This document shows positions 15,258 to 23,902 of a stretch of 64,000 nt of DNA, in pieces (the stretch's first letter is position 1; each line of letters begins with the position of its first letter). This DNA comes from Corynebacterium sp. Marseille-P3884 (GTDB lineage: Bacteria; Actinomycetota; Actinomycetes; Mycobacteriales; Mycobacteriaceae). The notes beneath the pieces were generated by a model that ran no database searches, had not been told where the DNA came from, and saw only the letters and a program-made list of their open reading frames with translations. A program made the position numbers and the translations under genes. The DNA lies in NCBI RefSeq assembly GCF_017942225.1, contig NZ_JAGKSD010000009.1, forward strand, positions 1 to 64,000, in the 5' to 3' direction.

Positions 15258-17210
15258 TCATTCTGCGCTGAACTGCGATAGATTCAGCTCGAAATAGGTG
15301 CCGCGGCGGGCAAGGAGTTCCTCGTGGGTTCCTTGCTCGGCGATTGTGCCGTGCTGCATGACGATGATGAGGTCGGCGTCGCGGATCGTCGATAAGCGGT
15401 GCGCGATGACGAAGCTGGTGCGGTTGGTGCGCAGCGCGTTCATGGCGTCTTGGACGAGGACTTCGGTGCGGGTGTCCACGGAGCTGGTGGCTTCGTCGAG
15501 GATGAGCAGGCCGGGCTGCGACAGGAACGCGCGGGCGATGGTGATGAGCTGGCGTTCGCCGGCGGAAATGGAGCCGCTGTCTTGGTCGATTTCGGTGTCG
15601 TACCCGTCGGGGAGGGTGCGCACGAAGCGGTCGACGTAGGTGGCTTGCGCGGCGGCGATGACCTCGTCGTCGGTGGCGTCGAGGCGCCCGTAGCGGATGT
15701 TCTCCATGATGGTGCCTTTGAACAGAACGGCATCCTGGAGCACCATGCCGATGCGGGAGCGCAGCTCGGCGCGGGTGAGGTCGCGGATGTCGGTGCCGTC
15801 GAGGCGGATGGCGCCGGCGTCGACGTCGTAGAACCGCATGATGAGGTTGACCAGTGTGGTCTTGCCGGCACCGGTCGGTCCGACGATGGCGGCGGTCTGT
15901 CCGGGCTCGACGCGCAGGCTGAGGTCCTCGATGAGCGGGGAGTCGGGGGCATACGAGAAGTCGACGTGGTCGAATTCGACGAGGCCGCGCGTTTTCTCGC
16001 TTATCGACGACGCCCCAGCCCCCTTATCCTCTTCCTCCTCCTCGGCATCGAGTAGTTCGAAGACGCGCTCGGCGGAGGCGACGCCGGACTGGAGCATCTG
16101 CATCATCCCTGCGATCTCGCCGAGCGGCTGGTTCATTTGGCGGGAGTACTGGATGAAGGCGGTGGCGTCGCCGAGGGTGAGCTGGCCGGAGGCGACTTTG
16201 AGGCCGCCGAGAACCGCGACGGCCACGTACGACAGGGACCCGATGAACTGCATGATCGGGTGCATCGAGTTGGCCAGGAACTGGGCTTTTTGCGCGGCGG
16301 CGGCGAGCTCTTCGTTGCGCTCGTCGAATTCGCGGCGAATCTGTGCGCTGCGGCCGAAGATGGTGGTGACGTCGTGACCGGAGAAGGCTTCTTCGACGTG
16401 GCCGTTCAAATCGCCGGTGGCTTTCCACTGGGTGACGAATTGCTTTTGCGAGCGCGTGCCCACCAGCCCGATGACGGCGCCGGTCAGCGGGATCGCGAGC
16501 AGCGCGACGAGGGCGAGCTGCCAGGAGATGGCGACCATCATGACGACGATGCCCACCACCGTCAGCAGCGCGTTGAACAGCGATGCGAGGGATTGCTGGA
16601 GGGCTTGCTGGATGTTGTCGACGTCGTTGGTGGTGCGGCTCATGACGTCGCCGCGCTGCCGGGAGTCGAAATAGGACAGCGGCAGGCGGTTGATCTTCGC
16701 TTCGACGCGTTCTCGCAGATCGAACACGGCGCGCATGGTCAACCGATTCAGGATCGCGCCTTGCGCCCACATCAGCAGGGACGCGAACAGGTAGAGCGCG
16801 AGCACCGTGACGATGAGGTCGCGGAGCCGGTCGAAGTCGATGCCCTGGCCGGGGTTCAAGTCCATCGCCTCAGCCATGTCGGCGAAGCGGTCCTGGCCGG
16901 CGGCGCGCAGGCCCTCGACGGCCTGTTCCTTCGTCGTGCCCTCCGGCAGCTGCCGGGAGATGACGCCGGAGAAAATCACGTCCATCGCGTGCCCCATCAC
17001 GCGCGGCGCCCACACCGCTAGGACGACGGACGCGGCGTTCATGAGGAAGACAAAGGTCAGCGCGATTTTGTATGGCGCGAGCAGTCCGAGCAGGCGTTTC
17101 GCGGACGGCCAGAAGTGTTTGGCTTTGCGGGGGGCTTTGTTGGAGTAGTCGTCGCCGGCCATGGATTCTTCGTAGGCGGCGAGTTGGTCGTCGGTAAGCT
17201 GCTCGTTCAT
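15258..17210 (-). CDS. ABC exporter, fused permease/ATPase (second subunit of a pair)
   Basis: A 650-residue half-transporter. The N-terminal exporter membrane domain has about six helices (first at YKIALTFVFLMNAASVVLAV). The C-terminal nucleotide-binding domain has Walker A GPTGAGKTTL, Q-loop MVLQDAVLF, signature ISAGERQL, Walker B LLILDEATSS and H-loop IAHRLST, so its ATPase motifs are canonical. Its ATG overlaps the stop of the upstream ABC gene (ATGA), so the two are translationally coupled and probably form a heterodimer. Heterodimeric exporters of this sort in actinobacteria export drugs, lipids or peptides; the substrate is unknown. Two CGTCGATAAGC words (15388, 15999) lie within it. 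Confidence 0.9.
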   Translation of the reverse strand: MNEQLTDDQLAAYEESMAGDDYSNKAPRKAKHFWPSAKRLLGLLAPYKIALTFVFLMNAASVVLAVWAPRVMGHAMDVIFSGVISRQLPEGTTKEQAVEGLRAAGQDRFADMAEAMDLNPGQGIDFDRLRDLIVTVLALYLFASLLMWAQGAILNRLTMRAVFDLRERVEAKINRLPLSYFDSRQRGDVMSRTTNDVDNIQQALQQSLASLFNALLTVVGIVVMMVAISWQLALVALLAIPLTGAVIGLVGTRSQKQFVTQWKATGDLNGHVEEAFSGHDVTTIFGRSAQIRREFDERNEELAAAAQKAQFLANSMHPIMQFIGSLSYVAVAVLGGLKVASGQLTLGDATAFIQYSRQMNQPLGEIAGMMQMLQSGVASAERVFELLDAEEEEEDKGAGASSISEKTRGLVEFDHVDFSYAPDSPLIEDLSLRVEPGQTAAIVGPTGAGKTTLVNLIMRFYDVDAGAIRLDGTDIRDLTRAELRSRIGMVLQDAVLFKGTIMENIRYGRLDATDDEVIAAAQATYVDRFVRTLPDGYDTEIDQDSGSISAGERQLITIARAFLSQPGLLILDEATSSVDTRTEVLVQDAMNALRTNRTSFVIAHRLSTIRDADLIIVMQHGTIAEQGTHEELLARRGTYFELNLSQFSAE

Positions 17211-18883
17211 GCGGTCACCTGCTTCTGGCTCGCGTCGATCTCGCGGTAGGTCGTGCTGGTGCGCAGCAGTTCGTCGTGGGTTCCGCGTGCGACGATTTCG
17301 CCGGCTTCCATCACGAGAATCTGGTCCGCACCGCTTATCGACGCCACCCTCTGCGCCACCACCAGCACGGTTTTTCCGTCGGTGTAGCTGGTCATGGCGT
17401 TCTGGAGCTTCGTTTCGGTGACGGCGTCGAGGGCGGAAAACGAGTCGTCGAACAGGTAGATATCGGGTGCGGCGATGAGCATGCGCGCGATGCACAACCG
17501 CTGGCGCTGCCCGCCTGAGACATTGGTGCCGCCCTGGGCGATCGGCATGTCCAGGTCATCGACGAAGTGCGCCTGGGCGGTGCGCAGGGCTTCCCACATC
17601 TCGTCGTCGGTGGCGTCCGGTTTGCCCACGCGGAGGTTGGAGGCGACGGTGCCGCGGTAGAGCCACGGCTTCTGCGGGACCATGCCCACCTTGCCGCCCA
17701 CGCTCACCTGGCCGGAGGTGGGGTAGTAGAGCTGCGGGATGAGCCCCATGAGCGTCGACTTCCCTGAGCCTGTCGAGCCGGTGACCGCCGTGACGGTGCC
17801 GGGCCGCGCTGTTAAGTCGACATCTTTGAGCACGGGTTCTTCGGCGCCGGGGTAGCGGTAGGTGACGCCGCGGAATTCGACGACACCGGGTTCTACCGCG
17901 GGTGCGTCCGCCTGTTGTGCTGGCGGGACGGTGTGCTCGTAGTGCAGCACCTCCGCGATACGGCGGCCGCAGACAATGGCGCGCGGCAGCATCATGAGCA
18001 TGAACACGCCCATCATCACCGCCATGAGGATCTGCATGAGGTACTGCATGAATGCGGTGAGCGAACCGACCTCGACGAGCCCCTGATCCACACGGTGGCC
18101 GCCGAACCAGAGGACCGCCGCGGTGGCGAGGTTCAGGATCAGCATGATGACGGGGAACATGGTGACGAAGACCCGGCCGATATTCAGGCTCAGCTTCGTC
18201 AACGCGGTGTTGGCGTCGGTGAAGCGCTTCGTCTCGAAATCCTCGCGGCCGAAGGCGCGGACGACGCGGATACCGGCGATCTGCTCGCGCAGCAGCCCGT
18301 TAATGGCGTCGAGTTTTTGCTGCATTTTCCGGAACAGCGGCATGAGCAGCGCCGCGATGACCGCGACGACGATGGCGAGCACCGCAACAGCCACGATGAC
18401 CAGCCACGACATGCCCGCGTCCTGGCGCAGCGCCATGATCACGCCACCGACCGCCATGATCGGGGCGGTAACCATGAAATTGAAGAACAGCAGGGTGGTC
18501 ATCTGCACCTGCTGCACGTCGTTCGTCGCTCGGGTGGTCAGCGTCGCCGCGCCGAAGTGCGACATGTCTTCGGAGGTGAAGCGGCTGACATTGTCGTAGA
18601 CGGCCCGGCGGATATCGCGGCCGGTGCGCATTGCCGCCGCTGAGGCGAACCACACCGCAGCCACAGCCGCGGCGACCTGCACCATCGAGACAGCCAGCAT
18701 GACCAGGCCGGTGCGCCGGATATATGCCACATCGGCCTGCGCGACACCGTTATTGATGATGTCCGCGTTCAAATCCGGCAGGTACAAGGTGGCCAGAGTC
18801 GACAGAAGTTGCAGCACGACCACCGCGGCGATCAACCCCGCGTACGGCCTGCTGAACCTCCCGGTCAGGCGGATGAGATCCAC
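17207..18883 (-). CDS. ABC exporter, fused permease/ATPase (first subunit of a pair)
   Basis: A 558-residue half-transporter with the same layout as its partner. The membrane domain is at about residues 1-310. In the ATPase domain Walker A is GSTGSGKSTL, the signature is NVSGGQRQRL and Walker B IYLFDDSFSA. The usual catalytic Glu after Walker B is Asp (FDDSFSA) and the H-loop histidine is replaced (VVAQRVAS), so this subunit probably carries a degenerate ATP site, as in asymmetric heterodimeric exporters such as TmrAB. GTG 18883 has a strong ribosome site (AGAGGGG) that lies in a perfect 8-bp hairpin. A CGTCGATAAGC copy spans 17333-17342. Confidence 0.88.
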   Translation of the reverse strand: MDLIRLTGRFSRPYAGLIAAVVVLQLLSTLATLYLPDLNADIINNGVAQADVAYIRRTGLVMLAVSMVQVAAAVAAVWFASAAAMRTGRDIRRAVYDNVSRFTSEDMSHFGAATLTTRATNDVQQVQMTTLLFFNFMVTAPIMAVGGVIMALRQDAGMSWLVIVAVAVLAIVVAVIAALLMPLFRKMQQKLDAINGLLREQIAGIRVVRAFGREDFETKRFTDANTALTKLSLNIGRVFVTMFPVIMLILNLATAAVLWFGGHRVDQGLVEVGSLTAFMQYLMQILMAVMMGVFMLMMLPRAIVCGRRIAEVLHYEHTVPPAQQADAPAVEPGVVEFRGVTYRYPGAEEPVLKDVDLTARPGTVTAVTGSTGSGKSTLMGLIPQLYYPTSGQVSVGGKVGMVPQKPWLYRGTVASNLRVGKPDATDDEMWEALRTAQAHFVDDLDMPIAQGGTNVSGGQRQRLCIARMLIAAPDIYLFDDSFSALDAVTETKLQNAMTSYTDGKTVLVVAQRVASISGADQILVMEAGEIVARGTHDELLRTSTTYREIDASQKQVTA

Positions 18884-18886
18884 GAG

Positions 18887-18913
18887 TTGCCCCTCTCTTT
18901 TAGACAGGGGCAA
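18887..18913 (-). promoter_or_regulatory. Hairpin covering the ribosome site of the ABC exporter pair
   Basis: On the minus strand TTGCCCCT and AGGGGCAA form a perfect 8-bp stem with an 11-nt loop. The 3' arm is the ribosome-binding sequence, 3 bases before GTG 18883. It could limit translation or act as a regulated switch. It begins 23 bp after the stop of the DUF418 gene. Confidence 0.45.
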
Positions 18914-18936
18914 TACTAAACCTTGCGGTGAGAATT

Positions 18937-20193
18937 TCACCGTCCGGTGCTGCTACCTCGGCGAACAGGCGTGGAGCAGACTTGCTCGTAGTGGTCCGGC
19001 AGGCCGTTCTTGCCGTAGGACAGGCGGCGATGGAGCCACTCGAAAGGGCCAGGTTTGCCTGCCTTCTCCAAGGCCCACGCACCAGCGACCGTAGCCAGCC
19101 AGACGAGCAGCGCCCACCCGAGCTTGCCCGCAATGGTGGCATCCCGCGTGACCCACCAGAACGCGGGCTGTGTGGTCAGCATGAACAGGATCGTTTGCCC
19201 CAGGTAGCCGCTCATGGATCTCTTTCCGAGCGCGATGAACGGTTCGAGGGCGGGAGGAAGCGCGCCCCCGGCGTCGATACGCGCCTGCAGAGGCTGGCAC
19301 GCAAGGGCGATCGCGGCGAGAATGCCGGGCCCCGTGAGCAGCCCGAGCAATTCGTTCGCATCGGTGAGACCGGCTGCCCAGCCGGGGCCGAGAACGCCGA
19401 TCTCCGCGAAGCCCCACGGGATCCCGATGGCAGGAATGAGCACTGCTGCAAGGAGCGCCCATGCGCGAAACATCGTGCGGTTCGCAGGCAGATCGCCGAA
19501 GACTTTTCGGCGGCCCCAGATGAAGCCGACGATGACGAGTGGCAAGAAAGACATCATCTCAATCGCGGCAAGCGCGGGGTACATCATGACAATGGAGATG
19601 CCGTTCGACATGCGCTCACCGAGATCGGTGATCCGGGCGGGTTCTCCGCCGACAGGTTCCTGCGATGCGCCGAACGCGGCGATAATGCCGGGGGTGCGGG
19701 CCACTGCTTGGACGGTGAACACCGCGCCCGCGAGAATATAGAGTGCGCGGTCACTCCATCCAATGACAAGACACAGCAGCAATGCCGCGATGCCGTAGGC
19801 GGTCATGATGTCGTTGGTGAAAAACAGAGTCTTGTGGATGAGCCCAAAGAGAAACAGGAATCCGTAGCGGCGTGCCAGTACCTTGCGGCGTGCCCGCAAT
19901 GGGTACCCGCGCCGGGCCAGGCTGGCAAAGATCATGCCCACTCCGACACCGAGCAAGGTGGCGAACATGGGCAGCCCGCGCACGTGCACGAAAAGCGTCT
20001 CGAAAAAGACCAGCGTCTTTTCGAGCACGGTCCCGGCACCGTTGTAGCCGCCGAGGCCTGCGGCGTGGTCGACTCCTTCCGCCGGATCCCAGTCCGTGAC
20101 CATATTGGCCATCGCGATACCGACGAGGGCGAGCCCCCGAGCCAGGTCAGGGGCGATGAAACGTCGACGGGAAGCGGTGAATGCTCCAGCCAT
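18937..20193 (-). CDS. DUF418 domain integral membrane protein
   Basis: A 418-residue protein with about ten hydrophobic helices. The N-terminal RFIAPDLARGLALVGIAMAN block is typical of DUF418/acyltransferase-3-like proteins. The C-terminal DUF418 domain (about residues 240-400) has RSMSGYLGQTILFM and the closing WLHRRLSYGKNG. Members are often encoded beside resistance or transport genes and have no proven reaction. Here the gene follows the ABC permease after 2 bp, so it is probably part of the two-component/ABC operon, and lies 53 bp before the exporter pair. Confidence 0.85.
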   Translation of the reverse strand: MAGAFTASRRRFIAPDLARGLALVGIAMANMVTDWDPAEGVDHAAGLGGYNGAGTVLEKTLVFFETLFVHVRGLPMFATLLGVGVGMIFASLARRGYPLRARRKVLARRYGFLFLFGLIHKTLFFTNDIMTAYGIAALLLCLVIGWSDRALYILAGAVFTVQAVARTPGIIAAFGASQEPVGGEPARITDLGERMSNGISIVMMYPALAAIEMMSFLPLVIVGFIWGRRKVFGDLPANRTMFRAWALLAAVLIPAIGIPWGFAEIGVLGPGWAAGLTDANELLGLLTGPGILAAIALACQPLQARIDAGGALPPALEPFIALGKRSMSGYLGQTILFMLTTQPAFWWVTRDATIAGKLGWALLVWLATVAGAWALEKAGKPGPFEWLHRRLSYGKNGLPDHYEQVCSTPVRRGSSTGR

Positions 20194-20195
20194 TC

Positions 20196-20891
20196 TTACT
20201 TCACCGCCCGTCGATGCGCGGTGGCGTAGGCCACCGCAGCGAGAGCAGCAACCCAGATCACGAGCGTGATCGCACCTGTAGTACCGTTAGTGACCGCTCC
20301 GCCAGGCAGAATGTTGAGAATCGCGTTCGCCCACGGCTGGTTGACTGCCCCGAGAGCGGTCTCCACGATCCACGACTCGACGACCCACACGAAAAAGGAG
20401 GCTGTGCCGGAACCGAGAGCCACTGCGGACAGCGCCGCGAGTAGCGGGTAGACGATCCAGAGCTTTGCTTGGGCCAGGACCATCGACGTGCTCTCTGCTC
20501 CCATTGCGGCGATCCCGTCGACGAACATGTGCGAGCCGCCGATTCCGATGCCCGACGCGATGAACGCGGTCAGAGTGCACGCGAGGGCGGCCACTCCCAC
20601 GCGGCATGCGAGTTCTTTGCCACGGTGGTTCGAAGCGAGGTAGGCATACCCGATCGTGCCTCGCGAATGTGCGCCACCGGCGGGAAACGCACCGGCGGCG
20701 AGAGCGACAGGAAGCATGAAGCTCGCCGGGATAAGCAGCATTGCCGGGTCAATGGTGTTTGTGCCGTTTGGGCCGAGCAGCGCGGCAACCATGATCGGCC
20801 CGGCGATCAGTGCCGCAGCAATGAATGCGAGAAGAAGGCCGGTGGAAGGGCGGGAAAAGATCTCGCGGCATGTAGCTTTCAGTGTGTTCAT
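20196..20891 (-). CDS. ABC transporter permease (ABC-2-like)
   Basis: A 231-residue membrane protein with about six hydrophobic segments and little else conserved. Its ATG overlaps the stop codon of the upstream ATPase gene by 4 bp (ATGA), which marks it as the permease of that transporter. Such small permeases with a separate ATPase are typical of lantibiotic/bacitracin-type immunity or antibiotic export systems driven by a neighbouring two-component system, as here. No specific substrate can be inferred. Confidence 0.75.
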   Translation of the reverse strand: MNTLKATCREIFSRPSTGLLLAFIAAALIAGPIMVAALLGPNGTNTIDPAMLLIPASFMLPVALAAGAFPAGGAHSRGTIGYAYLASNHRGKELACRVGVAALACTLTAFIASGIGIGGSHMFVDGIAAMGAESTSMVLAQAKLWIVYPLLAALSAVALGSGTASFFVWVVESWIVETALGAVNQPWANAILNILPGGAVTNGTTGAITLVIWVAALAAVAYATAHRRAVK

Positions 20892-21763
20892 CGGTTCGTC
20901 TCCTTTGCGCGGTGGTTGGTGGAATCGAGGAAGACATCTTCCAGGCTGCGTCTCGTTTCTTGGAGCGAGTACACGGTCACGCCCGCGCGTTGGGCGGTCT
21001 CGCCGACATCGCGCGGCGTGGCGTTGTCGACGATGACGGTCTCGCCGACAATCTGGCCTCCCGTGGCTTGTGCGAGCCGCGCCGGGTCGCTGCAGAGCGC
21101 TTCAACGCGGTGTGATCCGAGGAAGTCGTCGAGATCTCCTTCGCCGACGAGGGATCCGTTGTCGATGACGACGAGACGGTCGGCAGTCAGCTGCATTTCG
21201 CTCATCAGGTGCGAGGAAACTACGACTGCCCGGCCGTCGGCTGCCATCTGCCGGATACGTCCGCGCATCCAGGCCACGCCCTGGGGGTCGAGTCCGTTGA
21301 CTGGCTCGTCGAGGATGACGTTCGCTGGGTCCCCGATCAAGGCGGAGGCGACTCCAAGGCGTTGGCGCATGCCGAGGGAGTAATTTTTCACCTTCCGGGT
21401 CGCCGCGTTGGTGAGGCCGAACGCCTCCAAGGACTCGTCGGCGAGGGACGCGGGAACACCCGCGTAGTCGGCCACCATTTTCAGGTGAGCGCGGCCCGTC
21501 ATGTGCGGCGCGATCCATTCCGGGTTGAGTAGTGCACCGACGGATCGGGCGGGATGGGGGAGGGAGCGGAAAGGGGTGCCGTCGATAAGCGCTGTGCCCT
21601 CGTCGGGCGATTCAAGCCCGACGACCATGCGCAATGTCGTGGACTTCCCGGACCCATTCGGGCCGAGGAAGCCTGTGACTGCGCCATCGGGGGCGGTGAA
21701 ACTGAGAGCGTCGACAGCCGTCGAGCGCGAATACCGTTTTGTCAAACTTTGAACGTTGATCAT
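20888..21763 (-). CDS. ABC transporter ATP-binding protein
   Basis: A 291-residue ATPase of the antibiotic-type group. It has Walker A GPNGSGKST, Q-loop region GALLNPEWIAPHMTG, signature YSLGMRQRLGVASAL, Walker B NVILDEPVNGLDPQG and switch histidine VVVSSHLMSE. The C-terminal 70 residues, containing GEGDLDDFLGSHRVEALC, are the usual accessory tail of BcrA/NatA-like ATPases. ATG 21763 gives MINVQSLTKRYS, the normal N-terminus; codons upstream lack conservation. A perfect palindrome 59-80 bp upstream, in the gap after the response regulator gene, is a candidate operator. A CGTCGATAAGC copy lies at 21581-21590. Confidence 0.9.
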   Translation of the reverse strand: MINVQSLTKRYSRSTAVDALSFTAPDGAVTGFLGPNGSGKSTTLRMVVGLESPDEGTALIDGTPFRSLPHPARSVGALLNPEWIAPHMTGRAHLKMVADYAGVPASLADESLEAFGLTNAATRKVKNYSLGMRQRLGVASALIGDPANVILDEPVNGLDPQGVAWMRGRIRQMAADGRAVVVSSHLMSEMQLTADRLVVIDNGSLVGEGDLDDFLGSHRVEALCSDPARLAQATGGQIVGETVIVDNATPRDVGETAQRAGVTVYSLQETRRSLEDVFLDSTNHRAKETNR

Positions 21764-21821
21764 GGTTTCGATATTCGCGCTGCCGAGCGGGGAAAACGTC
21801 GGTCTGCGGGTGTATATCCGG

Positions 21822-21843
21822 GCGTACACCTCAGGGTGTACGC
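21822..21843. promoter_or_regulatory. Perfect palindrome before the ABC ATPase gene, candidate response-regulator site
   Basis: GCGTACACC and GGTGTACGC are 9-bp perfect arms around TCAG. The palindrome sits in the 87-bp gap between the response regulator stop and the ABC ATPase start. A further half-site-like GGTGTATAT lies beside it on the ABC side. NarL/LuxR-type regulators bind such inverted repeats. Confidence 0.5.
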
Positions 21844-21850
21844 GGCATGC

Positions 21851-22513
21851 CTAGTGGCCGAGCAATTCGCTCGTGCCCACCACACCAGCGCGGAAGGCGA
21901 AGAGAACAGCGTGCACGCGGTCGCGTGAATCCGTTTTGAACAGGATGCGGTGCACGTGCGTTTTCACGGTGGCGGGAGAGAGCGTCTCCGCTGCGGCGAT
22001 CTCCTCGTTGGAGTAGCCGAGCGCAACAAGCCGGAGAATTTCGACCTCGCGGGGTGTTAGCTGCTCGAGCATCGTCTCATTGCGCATGGCCTCTTGCTGC
22101 TCAGGTGCGTGCGCCGCTCCGATGACGTACTTGGTCACCTTGGGGGCGAGCACCGCGTCGCCGCCGTGAACGGTTCGGATCGCTTCGAGCAGCTCGTCAG
22201 GGTCGGCGTCTTTGAGCAAGAAGCCGGACGCGCCAGCTTCGAGGGCACCGAGAACGAGATCGCGGTCGTCGAAGGTGGTCAACATGATCACTCGGGTATG
22301 GGGCTGTTCCTCCAGTAACGAGCTGCAGGCGGTGATGCCGTCGGTGCCAGGCATTCGGATGTCCAGCAGCACGATGTCGGCGGTGCTCTGCCCGAGCACA
22401 CCCGTTCCATCGTTGGCCTGCCACACCACTTCCATGTCGGGCTGGGAGTTGACCAGCATGGAAAAACCGGCGCGAACAAGGGGTTGATCGTCGACAAGCG
22501 CAACGGTGATCAT
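21851..22513 (-). CDS. NarL/LuxR-family response regulator
   Basis: A 220-residue regulator. In the receiver domain the phospho-acceptor Asp51 is in DIVLLDIRMPG, with DD at residues 8-9, Thr in MLTTFDD and Lys in GFLLKDADP. A LuxR-type helix-turn-helix (about 150-210) has LTPREVEILRLVALGYSNEE and TVKTHVHRILFK. It is encoded with its kinase through a 4-bp ATGA overlap and lies directly before the ABC transporter genes, which are the likely targets. Phosphorylation by the neighbouring kinase is inference from the arrangement. Confidence 0.93.
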   Translation of the reverse strand: MITVALVDDQPLVRAGFSMLVNSQPDMEVVWQANDGTGVLGQSTADIVLLDIRMPGTDGITACSSLLEEQPHTRVIMLTTFDDRDLVLGALEAGASGFLLKDADPDELLEAIRTVHGGDAVLAPKVTKYVIGAAHAPEQQEAMRNETMLEQLTPREVEILRLVALGYSNEEIAAAETLSPATVKTHVHRILFKTDSRDRVHAVLFAFRAGVVGTSELLGH

Positions 22514-23682
22514 CGCGGAACCTCCACTTCAAGGACGAACGATCCGTCCGAATCAGCAATACGCACCCTGCCGCCGTGCGCGGCTACCCGCTCGCGGATG
22601 CCGACCAACCCGAACCCGTCGCTTTCTTGCTTGCTTATCGACGCCGGGTTCGCAGCCACGACCACCACCTCTTTCGCATTCGTCGAAAAAACGATTGAGC
22701 CTGTTTGCTCCGACGCATGGCGCAGCATGTTCGTCACCATCTCTTGGCAAATGCGGTAGAGGGTGAACTGAGTGAGGGCAGGCAGATCCTCCGGAAGCGT
22801 GTCGAAGCCGTCCACTGCGAGGTCGAGCCCCCGGGCCCGGGCATCGGCGAACAAGTCTTCGAAATCGCGCCGTCCGGGCGTCGCGCCCGCGGGGTGGCTA
22901 GAATCCTCCTCGCGTAACACGCTAAGCAAGCCGCGCATTTGGGAGAGGGCAGTGCGGGATTCCTCGCTGATTGTTTCGAGTGCTTCTTGTGCTTCGGCGG
23001 GGTTGGAGGCGGCAGCGTACCGGGCGCCGTCGGCAAGCGCGGTGATGCCCGCGAGTGAATGAGCGACAATGTCGTGCATTTCCCGAGCGATTTGGGTCCG
23101 CTCACGGACGTGGGCGAACTCGATCCGCTGTTTGAGCTCGTCAATGCGGTCGCGGCGCTGGCGAATTTGGGTACCGAGAAGGAAGAAAAACCCCAGCACG
23201 AGCCACGCGACGACAATAGATGCCACGGCACTGAGCAGAGAGCGGGTGGCAGGAAGCGCGTTGAGGTCCAGCGCCTCGTGCCAGTGCATGAGCTGCTCTG
23301 CCGCCGTGATGCCGAGAATCCACGCCGCAGTCCACGGCCGGAGTCGCGGCGGCAAACGATACGAGGTCACGAATGCCGCCAGACAGACCGGTACTGTCCA
23401 ATACAAAGGCACGCTCAGAGAGGGAATAGCCAACGACAGCGTGGCGCATCCAGCGACTGCAATCACCGACCACAGCGGCCGATCCCGATACAGCACGCAC
23501 CCCACCCCGCACACGACGAGGAGAACCGTGCCCGCCGCGACCGCTGGGGCGGGCACCGCGTCACCGTGCGACTGCACCGTAATCCAGTCGAAACAGAAAA
23601 ATACCGTAATCAGGGCAATTGCAAGCCATGCAAAGATGCGCCGCGAATCCCCCGCGCGTGTGCTTCCTGCTGCTCGAACCAT
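22510..23682 (-). CDS. Sensor histidine kinase (HisKA_3/NarX-like)
   Basis: A 390-residue kinase. Four to five membrane helices occupy about residues 15-190, with only short external loops, as in intramembrane-sensing kinases. The dimerisation domain of HisKA_3 type carries the phospho-acceptor His in REMHDIVAHSLAGI. The ATPase domain has an N-box-like CQEMVTNMLRHA and G-box VGIRERVAAHGGRV. The start at ATG 23682 is uncertain: the frame is open upstream to 23829, but the extra residues are Pro/Arg-rich. Small-loop kinases beside BcrA-type ABC genes commonly sense cell-envelope stress or peptide antibiotics; that role is inferred. A CGTCGATAAGC copy spans 22633-22642. Confidence 0.88.
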   Translation of the reverse strand: MVRAAGSTRAGDSRRIFAWLAIALITVFFCFDWITVQSHGDAVPAPAVAAGTVLLVVCGVGCVLYRDRPLWSVIAVAGCATLSLAIPSLSVPLYWTVPVCLAAFVTSYRLPPRLRPWTAAWILGITAAEQLMHWHEALDLNALPATRSLLSAVASIVVAWLVLGFFFLLGTQIRQRRDRIDELKQRIEFAHVRERTQIAREMHDIVAHSLAGITALADGARYAAASNPAEAQEALETISEESRTALSQMRGLLSVLREEDSSHPAGATPGRRDFEDLFADARARGLDLAVDGFDTLPEDLPALTQFTLYRICQEMVTNMLRHASEQTGSIVFSTNAKEVVVVAANPASISKQESDGFGLVGIRERVAAHGGRVRIADSDGSFVLEVEVPR

Positions 23683-23833
23683 GGGGACAACAATAGGTCC
23701 CCGACGGAATAGTCGGCAGCGCCCGCGCAATCCCCAGCAAGGACCTCCGTGAGGCGGACGAGATCGATCCTGCGGCGGGTGGGAGTGGCCGCGGCCCACG
23801 CAGGTCTGTACCGCCCGCTCCCAATTCATGAAA

Positions 23834-23880
23834 ATCCCCTCGCTGTAGACGGCGACGGAGACAGCCTACAGCGGGGGGAT
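23834..23880 (-). terminator. Terminator of the phosphate-transport operon
   Basis: On the minus strand the arms ATCCCCCCGCTGTAG and CTACAGCGAGGGGAT enclose a 17-nt loop and are followed by TTTT. The stem is 15 bp with one mismatch. It lies 23 bp after the PstS-like gene stop and before the kinase gene. Confidence 0.75.
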
Positions 23881-23902
23881 GGGGGCGTCGATAAGCGTGC
23901 GT

